Of a DNA stretch of 64,000 bases, positions 43,532-52,606 are shown in pieces. Within the stretch, counting starts at the first letter, position 1, and each line of letters starts with the position of its first letter. The DNA is from Spirochaetia bacterium. Lineage in GTDB: Bacteria; Spirochaetota; Leptospiria; Leptospirales; Leptonemataceae. The DNA lies in contig JAIOPQ010000015.1 of assembly GCA_021413825.1 (NCBI GenBank), forward strand, positions 1 through 64,000, given 5' to 3'. The position numbers were made by a program, and so were the translations under genes. The notes under the pieces were generated by a model. The model had not been told where the DNA came from, did no database searches, and saw only the letters and a list, made by a program, of their open reading frames with translations.

Positions 43532-45616
43532 CTAAACAACTCCGGTCAAACTGATGACCATATCAATTAGCTTGATTCCTACAAACGGGGCGACAAGGCC
43601 ACCCAGACCATAAATCAGAAGATTATTCCTGAGAACCAGGTCAGCACCAAGCGGGCGATACTTCACGCCTTTGAGCGCAAGGGGAATGAGCAGGGGAATA
43701 ATCAGGGCGTTAAAAATAACTGCACTCAGCAACGCACTGTGCGGAGACGACAGGCGCATGACATTCAACACCGAGAGGGGTCCAGGAATTGAATCAGTTG
43801 CGTATAACGTTACAAATATCGCAGGGAGAATTGCAAAATACTTTGCAATATCGTTTGCAATGCTGAAAGTTGTGAGGGCACCCCGGGTCATAAGCAGTTG
43901 CTTTCCAATTTCAACTATTTCAATTAGTTTGGTTGGATTACTGTCAAGGTCTACCATATTCCCGGCTTCGCGAGCAACTTGTGTGCCCGAGTTCATCGCA
44001 ACACCCACGTCCGCTTGTGCAAGAGCAGGCGCATCATTGGTTCCATCTCCGATCATGGCGACTAGAGCACCGTTCTTCTGTTCCTCGCGTAGCTTGACAA
44101 GTTTGGATTCCGGCGTTGCCTGGGCTACGAAATCATCTACCCCGGCTTCGGCAGCGATAGCCGCTGCAGTCAAGGGATTATCGCCAGTAATCATGACTGT
44201 GCGGATTCCCATCTTGCGCAATTGTTCGAAGCGTTCTTTGATTCCTCCCTTCACAACATCCTTAAGCTCAATAACTCCAAGGACCCGCGCGTCATCAGAT
44301 ACTACCAGAGGTGTTCCCCCACGCTTCGAGATTGCGTCTACAGCCTCGTCGATTGCTGGTGGGAATTTTCCTCCCAAACTTTCCACGTGTGCTTTCACTG
44401 CATGGGCTGCACCTTTGCGAATGAGGCGCGTCTTATTGCCTGTCGCGAGATCAAAACCACTCATCCGTGTTACAGCGCTGAACGGGATAAACTTTCCATG
44501 CAGATCGGCTATTTGACGCGCCCGCAACTGGAAATTTTCTTTGCAATAAACTACAATCGATCTCCCTTCCGGAGTTTCATCAGAGAGGGAGGCGAGCTGC
44601 GCCACGTCGGCAAGTTCGTAGGCTTCAATTCCCGGTGCGACTATAAGCGATGCGGCAGCACGGTTCCCCAGCGTTATTGTTCCTGTTTTGTCCAGCAACA
44701 ACACATCGATGTCGCCTGCCGATTCAATCGCCTTTCCACTCATGGCAATCACGTTGAAACGAATCAAGCGCTCCATGCCACTGATACCTATTGCGCTCAA
44801 AAGTGCTGCAATCGTTGTTGGAATCAGACAAACCAGAAGGGAAACCAGCACGATCATACTTAGATCAATCCGCGTATTCCCCTCAGATGCTACGAATTTC
44901 GCTGCAGCAGGAAGCGTAAAAACCGCCAGGATGAAAATGGCAGTGAGGCTAATCAGCAAAACTGATAGTGCAACCTCGTTAGGTGTTAGTTGACGTTTTG
45001 CTCCTTCCACAAGGGAGATCATTCTATCCATGAACGTATTGCCCTGCGCGGCAGTAATTTTGATCACGATTCGATCTGAAAGCACGCGCGTTCCCCCTGT
45101 GACAGCACTGCGATCGCCGCCGCTTTCGCGAATCACCGGCGCAGACTCTCCTGTGATAGCCGATTCATCGACGCTTGCAATTCCAGAAACAACCTCCCCG
45201 TCACCCGGAATCATGTCTCCGGTAACACAAACAACCAGATCATCTTCACGCAACTGGTCGGCCGGGATACTTTCGAATTGCGTGTCATTGATCTGACGAA
45301 CTCTGTTTGCAGTCGAATGCGCCCTTGTCTTTTTCAAACTGTCTGCGCGAGCCTTGCCCCTACCCTCTGCGATTGCTTCAGCAAAATTTGCGAAGAGCAC
45401 CGTGAACCAAAGCCACAAATTTATTTGAAGATCGAACCCGGAAAACCTGGAATTCGCCACATCCATAAAGAAGATAGCGGTGCATACGACAGCACCAATG
45501 GCTACGATTGCCATTACGGGATTGCGCCAGAGATGTGCTGGGCTCAGTTTAGCAAACGACGCTACAATTGCTTGATTGAGAATCGATTTGTCTAGAAATG
45601 AAATTGATTTTTGCAT
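43532..45616 (-). CDS. kdpB: K+-transporting ATPase subunit B (P-type ATPase)
   Basis: The 694-residue P-type ATPase has the phosphorylated Asp309 in DKTGTIT, the actuator TGES at 155-158, a [19 protein letters not shown] hinge near 520 and the [19 protein letters not shown] transmembrane stretch near 263. It couples ATP hydrolysis to K+ uptake through KdpA. It lies 18 bp after kdpA and 8 bp before kdpC. The TGES serine, a known phosphorylation site in E. coli KdpB, is kept. Confidence 0.98.
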   Translation of the reverse strand: MQKSISFLDKSILNQAIVASFAKLSPAHLWRNPVMAIVAIGAVVCTAIFFMDVANSRFSGFDLQINLWLWFTVLFANFAEAIAEGRGKARADSLKKTRAHSTANRVRQINDTQFESIPADQLREDDLVVCVTGDMIPGDGEVVSGIASVDESAITGESAPVIRESGGDRSAVTGGTRVLSDRIVIKITAAQGNTFMDRMISLVEGAKRQLTPNEVALSVLLISLTAIFILAVFTLPAAAKFVASEGNTRIDLSMIVLVSLLVCLIPTTIAALLSAIGISGMERLIRFNVIAMSGKAIESAGDIDVLLLDKTGTITLGNRAAASLIVAPGIEAYELADVAQLASLSDETPEGRSIVVYCKENFQLRARQIADLHGKFIPFSAVTRMSGFDLATGNKTRLIRKGAAHAVKAHVESLGGKFPPAIDEAVDAISKRGGTPLVVSDDARVLGVIELKDVVKGGIKERFEQLRKMGIRTVMITGDNPLTAAAIAAEAGVDDFVAQATPESKLVKLREEQKNGALVAMIGDGTNDAPALAQADVGVAMNSGTQVAREAGNMVDLDSNPTKLIEIVEIGKQLLMTRGALTTFSIANDIAKYFAILPAIFVTLYATDSIPGPLSVLNVMRLSSPHSALLSAVIFNALIIPLLIPLALKGVKYRPLGADLVLRNNLLIYGLGGLVAPFVGIKLIDMVISLTGVV

Positions 45617-45634
45617 TTTGTTTCCTCCGAAGTC

Positions 45635-47311
45635 TTAGAATGCGATTCCGCGCTGTAGCAATAGATGCTCGAGACCAGGCCCAAGCACTAGAACTGGCAG
45701 AAAGGTCAGTGCGCCAACAATGATTATCACCGAAAGGAGTAGAACTGCGAACAAAGGTGAATCTGTGCGAAAGGTTCCTTCCGATGCTTGCACGCGCTTC
45801 TTTGCGGCAAGCGATCCTGCAATTACGAACACTGGAACAATAACTGAAAATCGGCCAATGATCATTGCAATCGATCCAGCCACATTGTAGAACGGTGCGT
45901 TCACGCCCAATCCTGCAAAAGCACTCCCATTATTCTGAGATTGCGAAGTGAGCGCGTACAGTACCTGTGATAGCCCGTGTGGTCCGTGATTGGAAACTGC
46001 TGCGGTGCCTGATTCCGTTGAAAGCGCAATTGCTGTCAGAATCAAGACGGACGCAGAAGGCAGTAAAAGACCAAATACCGCGGCAATGATTTCTTGCTTC
46101 TCGATCTTTTTGCCAAGATACTCAGGGGTTCTTCCAACCATCAAGCCCGCGATAAACACTGTCAGAATGATTTGTAAGACCAATCCATACATTCCCGATC
46201 CAACTCCGCCGAATATGGTTTCACCCAACTGCATATTAAAGATGGTCACAAGCCCGGCAAGTGGCGTGAGACTGTCATGCATTGCGTTTACAGAACCGTT
46301 AGACGCGAGTGTAGTCCAGTTTGACCAGACTATGCTGTTGAAGATTCCGAATCGAACTTCTTTCCCCTCCATAGACACTCCGGAGAGAGGATTCATTTTG
46401 AACTCAGAATAAAGTTCAACGAAAAGGCCAACCAGCATAACCAGGAACATACTCAACACCAGTACGCGGCTATGCCTGGTATCTCTCACGAGATGCCCAA
46501 AAGCTACAACGACAGAAAACGGAAGGAGTAGAATGGCCACGCATGAGAAGAAGTTACTGATTGGTGTCGGATTCTCAAATGGATGCGCGCTGTTGACGCC
46601 AAAGAATCCTCCGCCATTGGTCCCAAGTTGCTTGATGGCAATTTGCGATGCAGCCGGACCCATTGGGAGGGTCTGCTTAACGCCTTCGAGCGTTGTGACT
46701 TCTGTATAGGGCGCAAACGTTTGCACAACTCCCTGACTGATCAGAACCAGAGCTAACACAATGCTCAGGGGAATAAGTATATAGACTATGCTGCGATACA
46801 CATCAACCCAGAAGTTTCCAAGGTTTGTAGTCTCCTTCCCGATCAACCCGCGAGCAATCACCGCAAACACAGCAAAGCCGATGGCTGCGGATGTAAAGTT
46901 GTGCGTTGCCAGACCAACCATCTGGGAAAAGTAGCTGAGCGTACTTTCTCCAGAGTAAGCTTGCCAGTTTGTGTTTGTTGCAAAGCTAACTGAAGTGTTC
47001 AGAGCCAGATCCCAGCTAAGCCCCGGCAAGTTTGCGGGATTCAAAGGCAGAAGATTCTGAAATTTCAGTATCAAAAACGTAAGGATGCAACCCAGCGCAT
47101 TGAAACTTAAGAGCGCAAAGAGATAGCGTTTCCAGGTCATGGATTCACTTGAATCAATTCCCATGAATCCTAAGAGAGTCGATTCAATGCGAATGACGGT
47201 TGCGGGAATCCGATTCGAGAAAATAGCGGCAGTGTAAGCACCAATCGGTGCTGCAAGCAGGCAGAGCACGCCGATTAGCAATGCCAGCTCAATCCAGTTC
47301 TGTGAACTCAT
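45635..47311 (-). CDS. kdpA: K+-transporting ATPase subunit A
   Basis: The 558-residue channel-like subunit has the KdpA four-repeat selectivity pattern: SVSFATNTNWQAYSGE, NGGGFFGVNSAHPFENP, NGSVNAMHDSLTPLAG and NNGSAFAGLGVNAPFYN. Its length is that of the E. coli protein (557). About ten helices are predicted. It forms the K+ path of the Kdp pump. It is first of the leftward operon kdpABCDE. No kdpF-type small gene is visible ahead of it, and the only GAGG is one base from the ATG, an unusual spacing. Confidence 0.97.
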   Translation of the reverse strand: MSSQNWIELALLIGVLCLLAAPIGAYTAAIFSNRIPATVIRIESTLLGFMGIDSSESMTWKRYLFALLSFNALGCILTFLILKFQNLLPLNPANLPGLSWDLALNTSVSFATNTNWQAYSGESTLSYFSQMVGLATHNFTSAAIGFAVFAVIARGLIGKETTNLGNFWVDVYRSIVYILIPLSIVLALVLISQGVVQTFAPYTEVTTLEGVKQTLPMGPAASQIAIKQLGTNGGGFFGVNSAHPFENPTPISNFFSCVAILLLPFSVVVAFGHLVRDTRHSRVLVLSMFLVMLVGLFVELYSEFKMNPLSGVSMEGKEVRFGIFNSIVWSNWTTLASNGSVNAMHDSLTPLAGLVTIFNMQLGETIFGGVGSGMYGLVLQIILTVFIAGLMVGRTPEYLGKKIEKQEIIAAVFGLLLPSASVLILTAIALSTESGTAAVSNHGPHGLSQVLYALTSQSQNNGSAFAGLGVNAPFYNVAGSIAMIIGRFSVIVPVFVIAGSLAAKKRVQASEGTFRTDSPLFAVLLLSVIIIVGALTFLPVLVLGPGLEHLLLQRGIAF

Positions 47312-47558
47312 ACCTCAAGTAAACAGCGAGAGTCAAAACCGGTCAATTTCGTACTGAACAAAACCGTGTTTTCAACTCAGGGAATCGTTAAGATGGACGC
47401 AACCCCGATTAGGAAAGTATTAAGAAACGATATTTGAGTCAAACCCTCCCAGTCGCTGAGGGGTCACACATAAGAAAAACACCGATTTCAGGCGAATCAA
47501 GGAGCAGAGGCCGGATTGTCATTGCGGCTAATAATCGGGCTATCGAACGTGGTTTCCC

Positions 47559-49352
47559 ATGAAACCCAGAATCATTCGCCGTCTTTTTGTGCAACTGGAC
47601 CTAATTGTCTATACGCTTCCCGTAACGTTATGCGTCTATGTATTTGTACTTTCATTTGGTTTTGATCCGGGGGTAATGATCCCGTTCTTTCGCGAAAGCA
47701 TCACAATCGCCGTGGCCTTTACACTTTTGCTCGGATTCATTCACCGCAAACTGACAGTGGAGCGGACGGTCCGCCAGCTGCTGAACAGCGAAAATACACC
47801 AGCGCAACTTCTGGAGATAAAAAAGAAGCTCTTGCGATATCCGTTCCACGAGGCCATCAATGTGTTTTCGCGCTGGTGGCTGGCGTATGTTTTTCATGTC
47901 GTCTACATGACCAGTATGTACCAGACTTCTTTTAAGTTTTCCATTCTGCTTGGAGTCTGCATTCTTGCATCAGCCCCTATCAGTGCAGTATTGTACTTCT
48001 TCCAGACCGAGCGAATAGTTACCCGATATCTTCAAGACCCACGCCTGGTTGCCCTTGTTGTGGAAGAAAAGGAAATCATGAAACTTTCACTGCTGGGAAG
48101 ACTGATCTTTGCACAATCCGGAATTCTTTTGAATCCTATTACGCTCCTTGGCCTCTTGTGGTATCTTACCAATCAAGGACAACTTCGGGTAACGTGGATA
48201 GAATTTCATATGGCTGCCGTACTTTTCCTCATATTCGGAACTTTGTTCTTCACGAGCTTGTCGTTCATCAACACAACCCGTCAGAGCGTGATGCAGGCAT
48301 TGCATGGCACACGTGAAATCTCAAAAGGAATTCTCGCGCAGTCTTCCGTCACGCAGAGCAGTGACGAAGTGGGCGCCATCATGCAGTATATTCTGGTAAT
48401 GGCTAAAAACATTGGTCAGGTAGTTTTATTAATTCGTACAACTTCCGAAGAATTGCTTACCAAATCGTCTGGACTCGTAACCAATAGTCAGACTCTGGCA
48501 CAAAAGGCACAGGAACAGGCCGCAGCCACGGAGCAAATCACAGCAAGCCTTGAACAGACCGGTGCGCTTTCTATTCAAATCGATGACAGTGCAAACAACC
48601 AGGCCAGCGTTGCTCGCGAAGCAGATTCCGTTCTAGGGAAGCTCGTCCACGAAATAGACCTGGTGAAAGCTGATGCGGATGAAATAGAGCAACGCATTAT
48701 CCAAACCCAGGAAAAAGCAAAGCTTGGTGAATCCATGATCAGCCAGACCATCCACACGATGACCGAGATAACGCTGTCTACAAATGAGATCATAACGTTT
48801 GTAAAACAGATTGATGATATAGCGGATCAGGTGAACTTACTCTCTCTGAACGCTTCAATTGAAGCGGCTCGAGCCGGCGACTACGGTCGAGGATTTGCCG
48901 TAGTTGCAACAGAGATTGCCAAGCTCGCAGAGCGCACACAGAAGTATTTACATACCATTTCCAATCAAGCGGAGAAGGCTCAAAAAATAGTGAAGGGTGG
49001 AGCGGATCGTATCCAGAGTGCGTCAGAAGCATTTCTTGGCATTCTGGAGGAGGTTAAACAGAACACGGTTTTTATCCATCAACTGAGTAACAAAGCCGAA
49101 GCTCAGGCCGCGGCTGGCCGAAACGTGCAATCCGCGTTCAGTCGTGTAATTCTTGGAGCAGAGACAATACGCGAAAGCACCGGCGAACAGGCAAAGGCCT
49201 TCAAGGAAAATCTGGAAGTACTTGGTACTTTCTCAAGAACAGCCGAACAAATTTACGAAGCTGCCCAGAATCTGAAAGAGATCTCAAATATTCTGAGCCT
49301 GAAAGCAAAGGATCTGAATGAGGAAGCTGGCTTCTTCACAATTCAGAGCTGA
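47559..49352 (+). CDS. Methyl-accepting chemotaxis-like protein with a multi-helix N-terminal membrane domain
   Basis: The 597-residue protein has about six hydrophobic helices in residues 15-245 instead of a periplasmic sensor loop. A HAMP-like linker follows and then a signalling rod, with the hairpin tip [28 protein letters not shown] near 425. It lacks a recognised ligand domain, so it may sense a membrane state such as potential or lipid order. It is divergent from kdpA with 247 bp between, where I see no clear promoter or other gene. Confidence 0.88.
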   Translation: MKPRIIRRLFVQLDLIVYTLPVTLCVYVFVLSFGFDPGVMIPFFRESITIAVAFTLLLGFIHRKLTVERTVRQLLNSENTPAQLLEIKKKLLRYPFHEAINVFSRWWLAYVFHVVYMTSMYQTSFKFSILLGVCILASAPISAVLYFFQTERIVTRYLQDPRLVALVVEEKEIMKLSLLGRLIFAQSGILLNPITLLGLLWYLTNQGQLRVTWIEFHMAAVLFLIFGTLFFTSLSFINTTRQSVMQALHGTREISKGILAQSSVTQSSDEVGAIMQYILVMAKNIGQVVLLIRTTSEELLTKSSGLVTNSQTLAQKAQEQAAATEQITASLEQTGALSIQIDDSANNQASVAREADSVLGKLVHEIDLVKADADEIEQRIIQTQEKAKLGESMISQTIHTMTEITLSTNEIITFVKQIDDIADQVNLLSLNASIEAARAGDYGRGFAVVATEIAKLAERTQKYLHTISNQAEKAQKIVKGGADRIQSASEAFLGILEEVKQNTVFIHQLSNKAEAQAAAGRNVQSAFSRVILGAETIRESTGEQAKAFKENLEVLGTFSRTAEQIYEAAQNLKEISNILSLKAKDLNEEAGFFTIQS

Positions 49353-49371
49353 ATCTTTAACAGGATGATTT

Positions 49372-50634
49372 CTATTCTTCGATAGGATCGACTGAAGGGA
49401 CCATTCGCTCTTCGCCTTCTTCATGGCGAATAACGTTGACTTCACCATTGACCTGCTTCAATAGATCTTCGAGTTTCTTATTCAGAGAAGGATCCCGTAT
49501 TTCCTTGCTATAAAAAGATTTTACCACATATTCCTGCATTACCGTTGCAAAAAACTTTTCTTCTTCAACATCAGAATGCCAGCCAGTCATAGTCACAACA
49601 ATTCCACTTTCTGGATAAACCGCGATCCGCTGGCCTCTCCAGCCGGCAGCAAGGATTCCGCTGAACTTTGGACCATCCCAGGTCCGCCAGAAGTAGTTTC
49701 CGTAATTTTTCTCTGAAATGTTCGGTGACGATTTGATCTGTGCTTTGTAGGTGTCTTCCACCCATTTTTCAGAAATGATTTGTTTGCCACGGTACTTACC
49801 GCGATTCAAATAAAGCATGCCAAACTTCTGCATATCAACTGGCCGTAAGCGCAAACCATAGCTCCCCATGTCAATATTACTCTGATCCCTGTGCATCCAC
49901 TCCGCGTTCTTAAAATTCAAATCGCTCATTAGATTCTTCTGCGCAAAATCGAAGGCCCGCATCTGACTTGCATAGAACAGGGCTCCAATTGCAAGCGACG
50001 GCGTAATATCCTGATATTGAAAATCCCGACCGGGATGCGCCAGGATTTTCTGCTCGAGAGCAAATACGGGACGATTCGGGACCTGATGAAACATTTCATT
50101 TCTGGCGATTGCTTCTGCGCTCTGGCTGTGCGGAGGAACCAGAGCGTCGAGTGCTGACATAGAAAGGACATTGCGCAAAGTTATCTTCTGAAACTCAGCC
50201 CGACGCGCTGGCGATGCGAACGCCTCTTCTGGAAACAATTCCGAAACAGGCTCTTCAAGACTTTTTATCAAGCCTTGATCGATCGCAATTCCAACCAGAG
50301 TTGCTGTGAAACTCTTAGTAACGGACATCAAGTAGTGTGCCTGATCACGCCCGAGGCCAGAAGTGTACAGTTCATAGATGAGTTTTCCGTCCCGGGAAAT
50401 TAGAAGGGAATAGACCGGTGGTTTCCTCTTTTGGATAAACTCGGTTAATCGAACCAAGGGTGCGGGATCCATGTCCTGCTGAGTCGGCGTCGAAACATCG
50501 ATGTCTCTTGCCGAACCAATTTCCTGCGGCTTCTCCTCTTCGCGCGCCGCCAGCGCAAAAATCAAACCAACGAGCAAAAGAGCCGCGACGAGCGGCCTTG
50601 CAAAGATCCCAACATTTCTCCGGGTGACTCGCAT
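49372..50634 (-). CDS. Beta-lactamase-fold serine hydrolase, anchored
   Basis: The 420-residue protein has an N-terminal signal anchor (LVAALLLVGLIFALAA). A serine hydrolase domain follows with the SxxK pair at Ser104-Lys107 (MSVTKSFTATLVGIAID). It contains SYGLRLRPVDMQKFGMLYLNRG near 260, typical of class C and esterase relatives. It could be a penicillin-binding-like, esterase or beta-lactamase activity outside the membrane. Resistance cannot be inferred. It follows TerC directly on the same strand with no gap. Confidence 0.88.
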   Translation of the reverse strand: MRVTRRNVGIFARPLVAALLLVGLIFALAAREEEKPQEIGSARDIDVSTPTQQDMDPAPLVRLTEFIQKRKPPVYSLLISRDGKLIYELYTSGLGRDQAHYLMSVTKSFTATLVGIAIDQGLIKSLEEPVSELFPEEAFASPARRAEFQKITLRNVLSMSALDALVPPHSQSAEAIARNEMFHQVPNRPVFALEQKILAHPGRDFQYQDITPSLAIGALFYASQMRAFDFAQKNLMSDLNFKNAEWMHRDQSNIDMGSYGLRLRPVDMQKFGMLYLNRGKYRGKQIISEKWVEDTYKAQIKSSPNISEKNYGNYFWRTWDGPKFSGILAAGWRGQRIAVYPESGIVVTMTGWHSDVEEEKFFATVMQEYVVKSFYSKEIRDPSLNKKLEDLLKQVNGEVNVIRHEEGEERMVPSVDPIEE

Positions 50635-51636
50635 TTATTCAACTTTCTCCGTTTTGTGTTTGGATGGAACAATCAGCGACAGCACCGTAAAGCCGCCAAT
50701 CAATCCTGCAATAATTCCAAGCGACCAGAAAATTGGAAACTTTCCACCAAAAGCCTCGTTCAGGTAGACCATTTTCAATCCAACAAACACCAGCACCATT
50801 GCAAGGCCGTATTTGAGTAGATGAAACCGATCGACCATTCCGGCTAGCATAAAGAAGAGCGAACGTAAGCCCAGAATCGCAAAAGTATTTGAAATAAATA
50901 CAATCATGGGCTCCTTTGTGAGAGCGAAGATCGCCGGAACAGAATCTACAGCAAAGATGATGTCTGAAAATTCTATGAAAATCAATGCAACAAACAACGG
51001 CGTCGCGTGAAGGACACCGTTGATTCGCGTAAAGAAGCTGGCTCCGTGCAGGCTATGCGTAGTTGGAATTAGTCTATTCACAAAGCGGATGAGCAAGTTA
51101 TCGGAAAGGTCCATTGCCTTCTCCCTGGCAAAGGCCATCTTCACTCCCGTAAAGAGCAGGAACGCACCAAAGATATAGACGACCCACTGATACTGCATCA
51201 GAACAGAACCCAGTGCAATGAAGATGGCTCGGAAAACGAGCGCTCCCAGAATTCCGTAGAATAGAATGCGATGCTGGTACGCGGACGGTATTGAGAAATA
51301 GGTAAAAACCATTACAAATACAAAGATGTTATCAATCGAAAGAGACTTTTCAATCAGGTATCCGCTTAAGAATTCAAGGGCAACCCGTTTAGCTTCCCCT
51401 TCCGCACCGGCCATTCCCTGCGTCAGAAAATCCCATCGCGCGTAGTAGTAAAAAAATAGATTAAAACTGAGTGCAAGTGTGATCCACACAATACTCCAGG
51501 CCGTGGCTTCTTTGAAGCTTACCGAGTGTGCCTGCTTGTGAAATACACCCAGGTCAAGGGCCAACATCAAGAAAACAAAAACCAGAAAGATGGCGTAGAA
51601 CCACCAGTACTGCTGTATCGGGAATAGAATTTCCAT
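50635..51636 (-). CDS. TerC/Alx family integral membrane protein
   Basis: The 333-residue protein has about nine helices and the TerC pattern: LALDLGVFHKQAHSVSFKEA, EKSLSIDNIFVFVMVFTYFSIPSAYQHRIL and DIIFAVDSVPAIFALTKEPMIVFISNTFAILGLRSLFF. Acidic residues in the helices are kept. Members include Alx, a Mn2+ exporter, and tellurite-resistance TerC. No Mn2+ riboswitch was recognised in its leader. Its stop abuts the start of the serine hydrolase gene. Confidence 0.94.
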   Translation of the reverse strand: MEILFPIQQYWWFYAIFLVFVFLMLALDLGVFHKQAHSVSFKEATAWSIVWITLALSFNLFFYYYARWDFLTQGMAGAEGEAKRVALEFLSGYLIEKSLSIDNIFVFVMVFTYFSIPSAYQHRILFYGILGALVFRAIFIALGSVLMQYQWVVYIFGAFLLFTGVKMAFAREKAMDLSDNLLIRFVNRLIPTTHSLHGASFFTRINGVLHATPLFVALIFIEFSDIIFAVDSVPAIFALTKEPMIVFISNTFAILGLRSLFFMLAGMVDRFHLLKYGLAMVLVFVGLKMVYLNEAFGGKFPIFWSLGIIAGLIGGFTVLSLIVPSKHKTEKVE

Positions 51637-51689
51637 ATGCCTTCCTTTTAGTCGCAGAAAGCAACGGAAGAAACCACGCGTCGGAAAGC

Positions 51690-51719
51690 AAAAAAATCAC
51701 ATTATCAATGTTTTTTTTT
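51690..51719. terminator. AT-rich bidirectional terminator between map and terC
   Basis: ACATT and AATGT form a weak 5-bp stem around ATC, flanked on the left by an A-run and on the right by nine T bases. In both directions the hairpin is followed by U-rich RNA. Low GC makes it a weak terminator, so it may only reduce read-through from map to terC. The rest of the 182-bp gap, including a repeated TGCA-type stretch, shows nothing else I can name. Confidence 0.45.
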
Positions 51720-51818
51720 GCGCTTGCTCGCCTGGAATATGGAAGCTGTGGCTTCTCTATTGATCCCGTTATTGGCGCAACATTTCATTTTGCATCGGCA
51801 TGCAAACCAATGCAAACG

Positions 51819-52562
51819 TTAGGCGGTAATTAAGACGGGGAAATCCCCCGTAACTATGACTGTATGCTCAAATTGAGCTACAAAACTCCTGTCCGGCGTT
51901 TTTAGCGTCCAACCGTCCCGCCCTTCGTATACATAGTCTGCACCGGTGCTGACAAATGTTTCAATCGCCAGGACCTGGCCGACTTTTGCGATGCGCCGAT
52001 CAGAAGGATCTTTGTAGTTAAGCAGATTAAATGGCTCTTCGTGAAGCGCGCGACCCACTCCATGCCCCGAGAGATTGCGAATCACTTTATAACCGCGCTG
52101 CTTGCTCTCTCTCTCAATCGTTCCGCCCACATTGCTCAACCGCCTGCCGGCACGCAGCGAACGCAACGCTGCCATTAGAATCTCCCGGGAAGCACTACAA
52201 AGATCGGACAGATCCTTCTTTACAGGCTCAACACACATACTGGCGCCCGTATCCGCAAAATAGCCATTCAACTCAAGCGATACGTCAATGTTCACAAGGT
52301 CACCTTCGCGGATGATGCGTGGACCTGGAATTCCGTGCGCTGCCTCGTGATTCAGGCTAATGCACGTAGCTCCCGGGAATCCATAGGTGAGCTCCGGAGC
52401 AGAGCGCGCACCTGACCGTTCAAAAAAACGCCGACCCAGGACATCCAGGGAACCTGTTGAAATCCCTGGACGAACCGATTTCAGCATGTACTGAAGCGTG
52501 GCGGCTACGATTTTTCCAACCGCGCGTAAACCAGCCAGGTCTTCCTGTGATTCTATTGACAT
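51819..52562 (-). CDS. map: Methionine aminopeptidase, type I
   Basis: The 247-residue protein keeps the metal ligands Asp93 (NIDVS), Asp104 (FADTG), His167 (GHGVG), Glu201 (IETFV) and Glu232 (FEHTV). It also has NHEAAHGIPGPRII and HEEPFN. It removes N-terminal Met from new proteins in the cytosol. Its length is the minimal type I size without a zinc-finger extension. It lies 44 bp downstream of the oligoendopeptidase on the same strand. Confidence 0.97.
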   Translation of the reverse strand: MSIESQEDLAGLRAVGKIVAATLQYMLKSVRPGISTGSLDVLGRRFFERSGARSAPELTYGFPGATCISLNHEAAHGIPGPRIIREGDLVNIDVSLELNGYFADTGASMCVEPVKKDLSDLCSASREILMAALRSLRAGRRLSNVGGTIERESKQRGYKVIRNLSGHGVGRALHEEPFNLLNYKDPSDRRIAKVGQVLAIETFVSTGADYVYEGRDGWTLKTPDRSFVAQFEHTVIVTGDFPVLITA

Positions 52563-52606
52563 CCTTGCTCCACCGCATCCGGGTCTGTAAATAATTCTTC
52601 CATACT

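Noticed and set aside
43671-44516. A 281-codon rightward frame opposite kdpB
   Set aside because: It lies wholly antisense to a well-matched kdpB and has a composition expected for the complement strand of coding DNA, with no motif or ribosome site.
47312-47558. A kdpF gene or a c-di-AMP riboswitch before kdpA
   Set aside because: No short hydrophobic frame with a start and no riboswitch core could be recognised; only a short CCCTC/GAGGG repeat is visible.
51637-51818. Possible Mn2+ (yybP-ykoY) riboswitch before terC
   Set aside because: The conserved loops of that element were not recognised in the leader; only a weak AT-rich terminator was seen.
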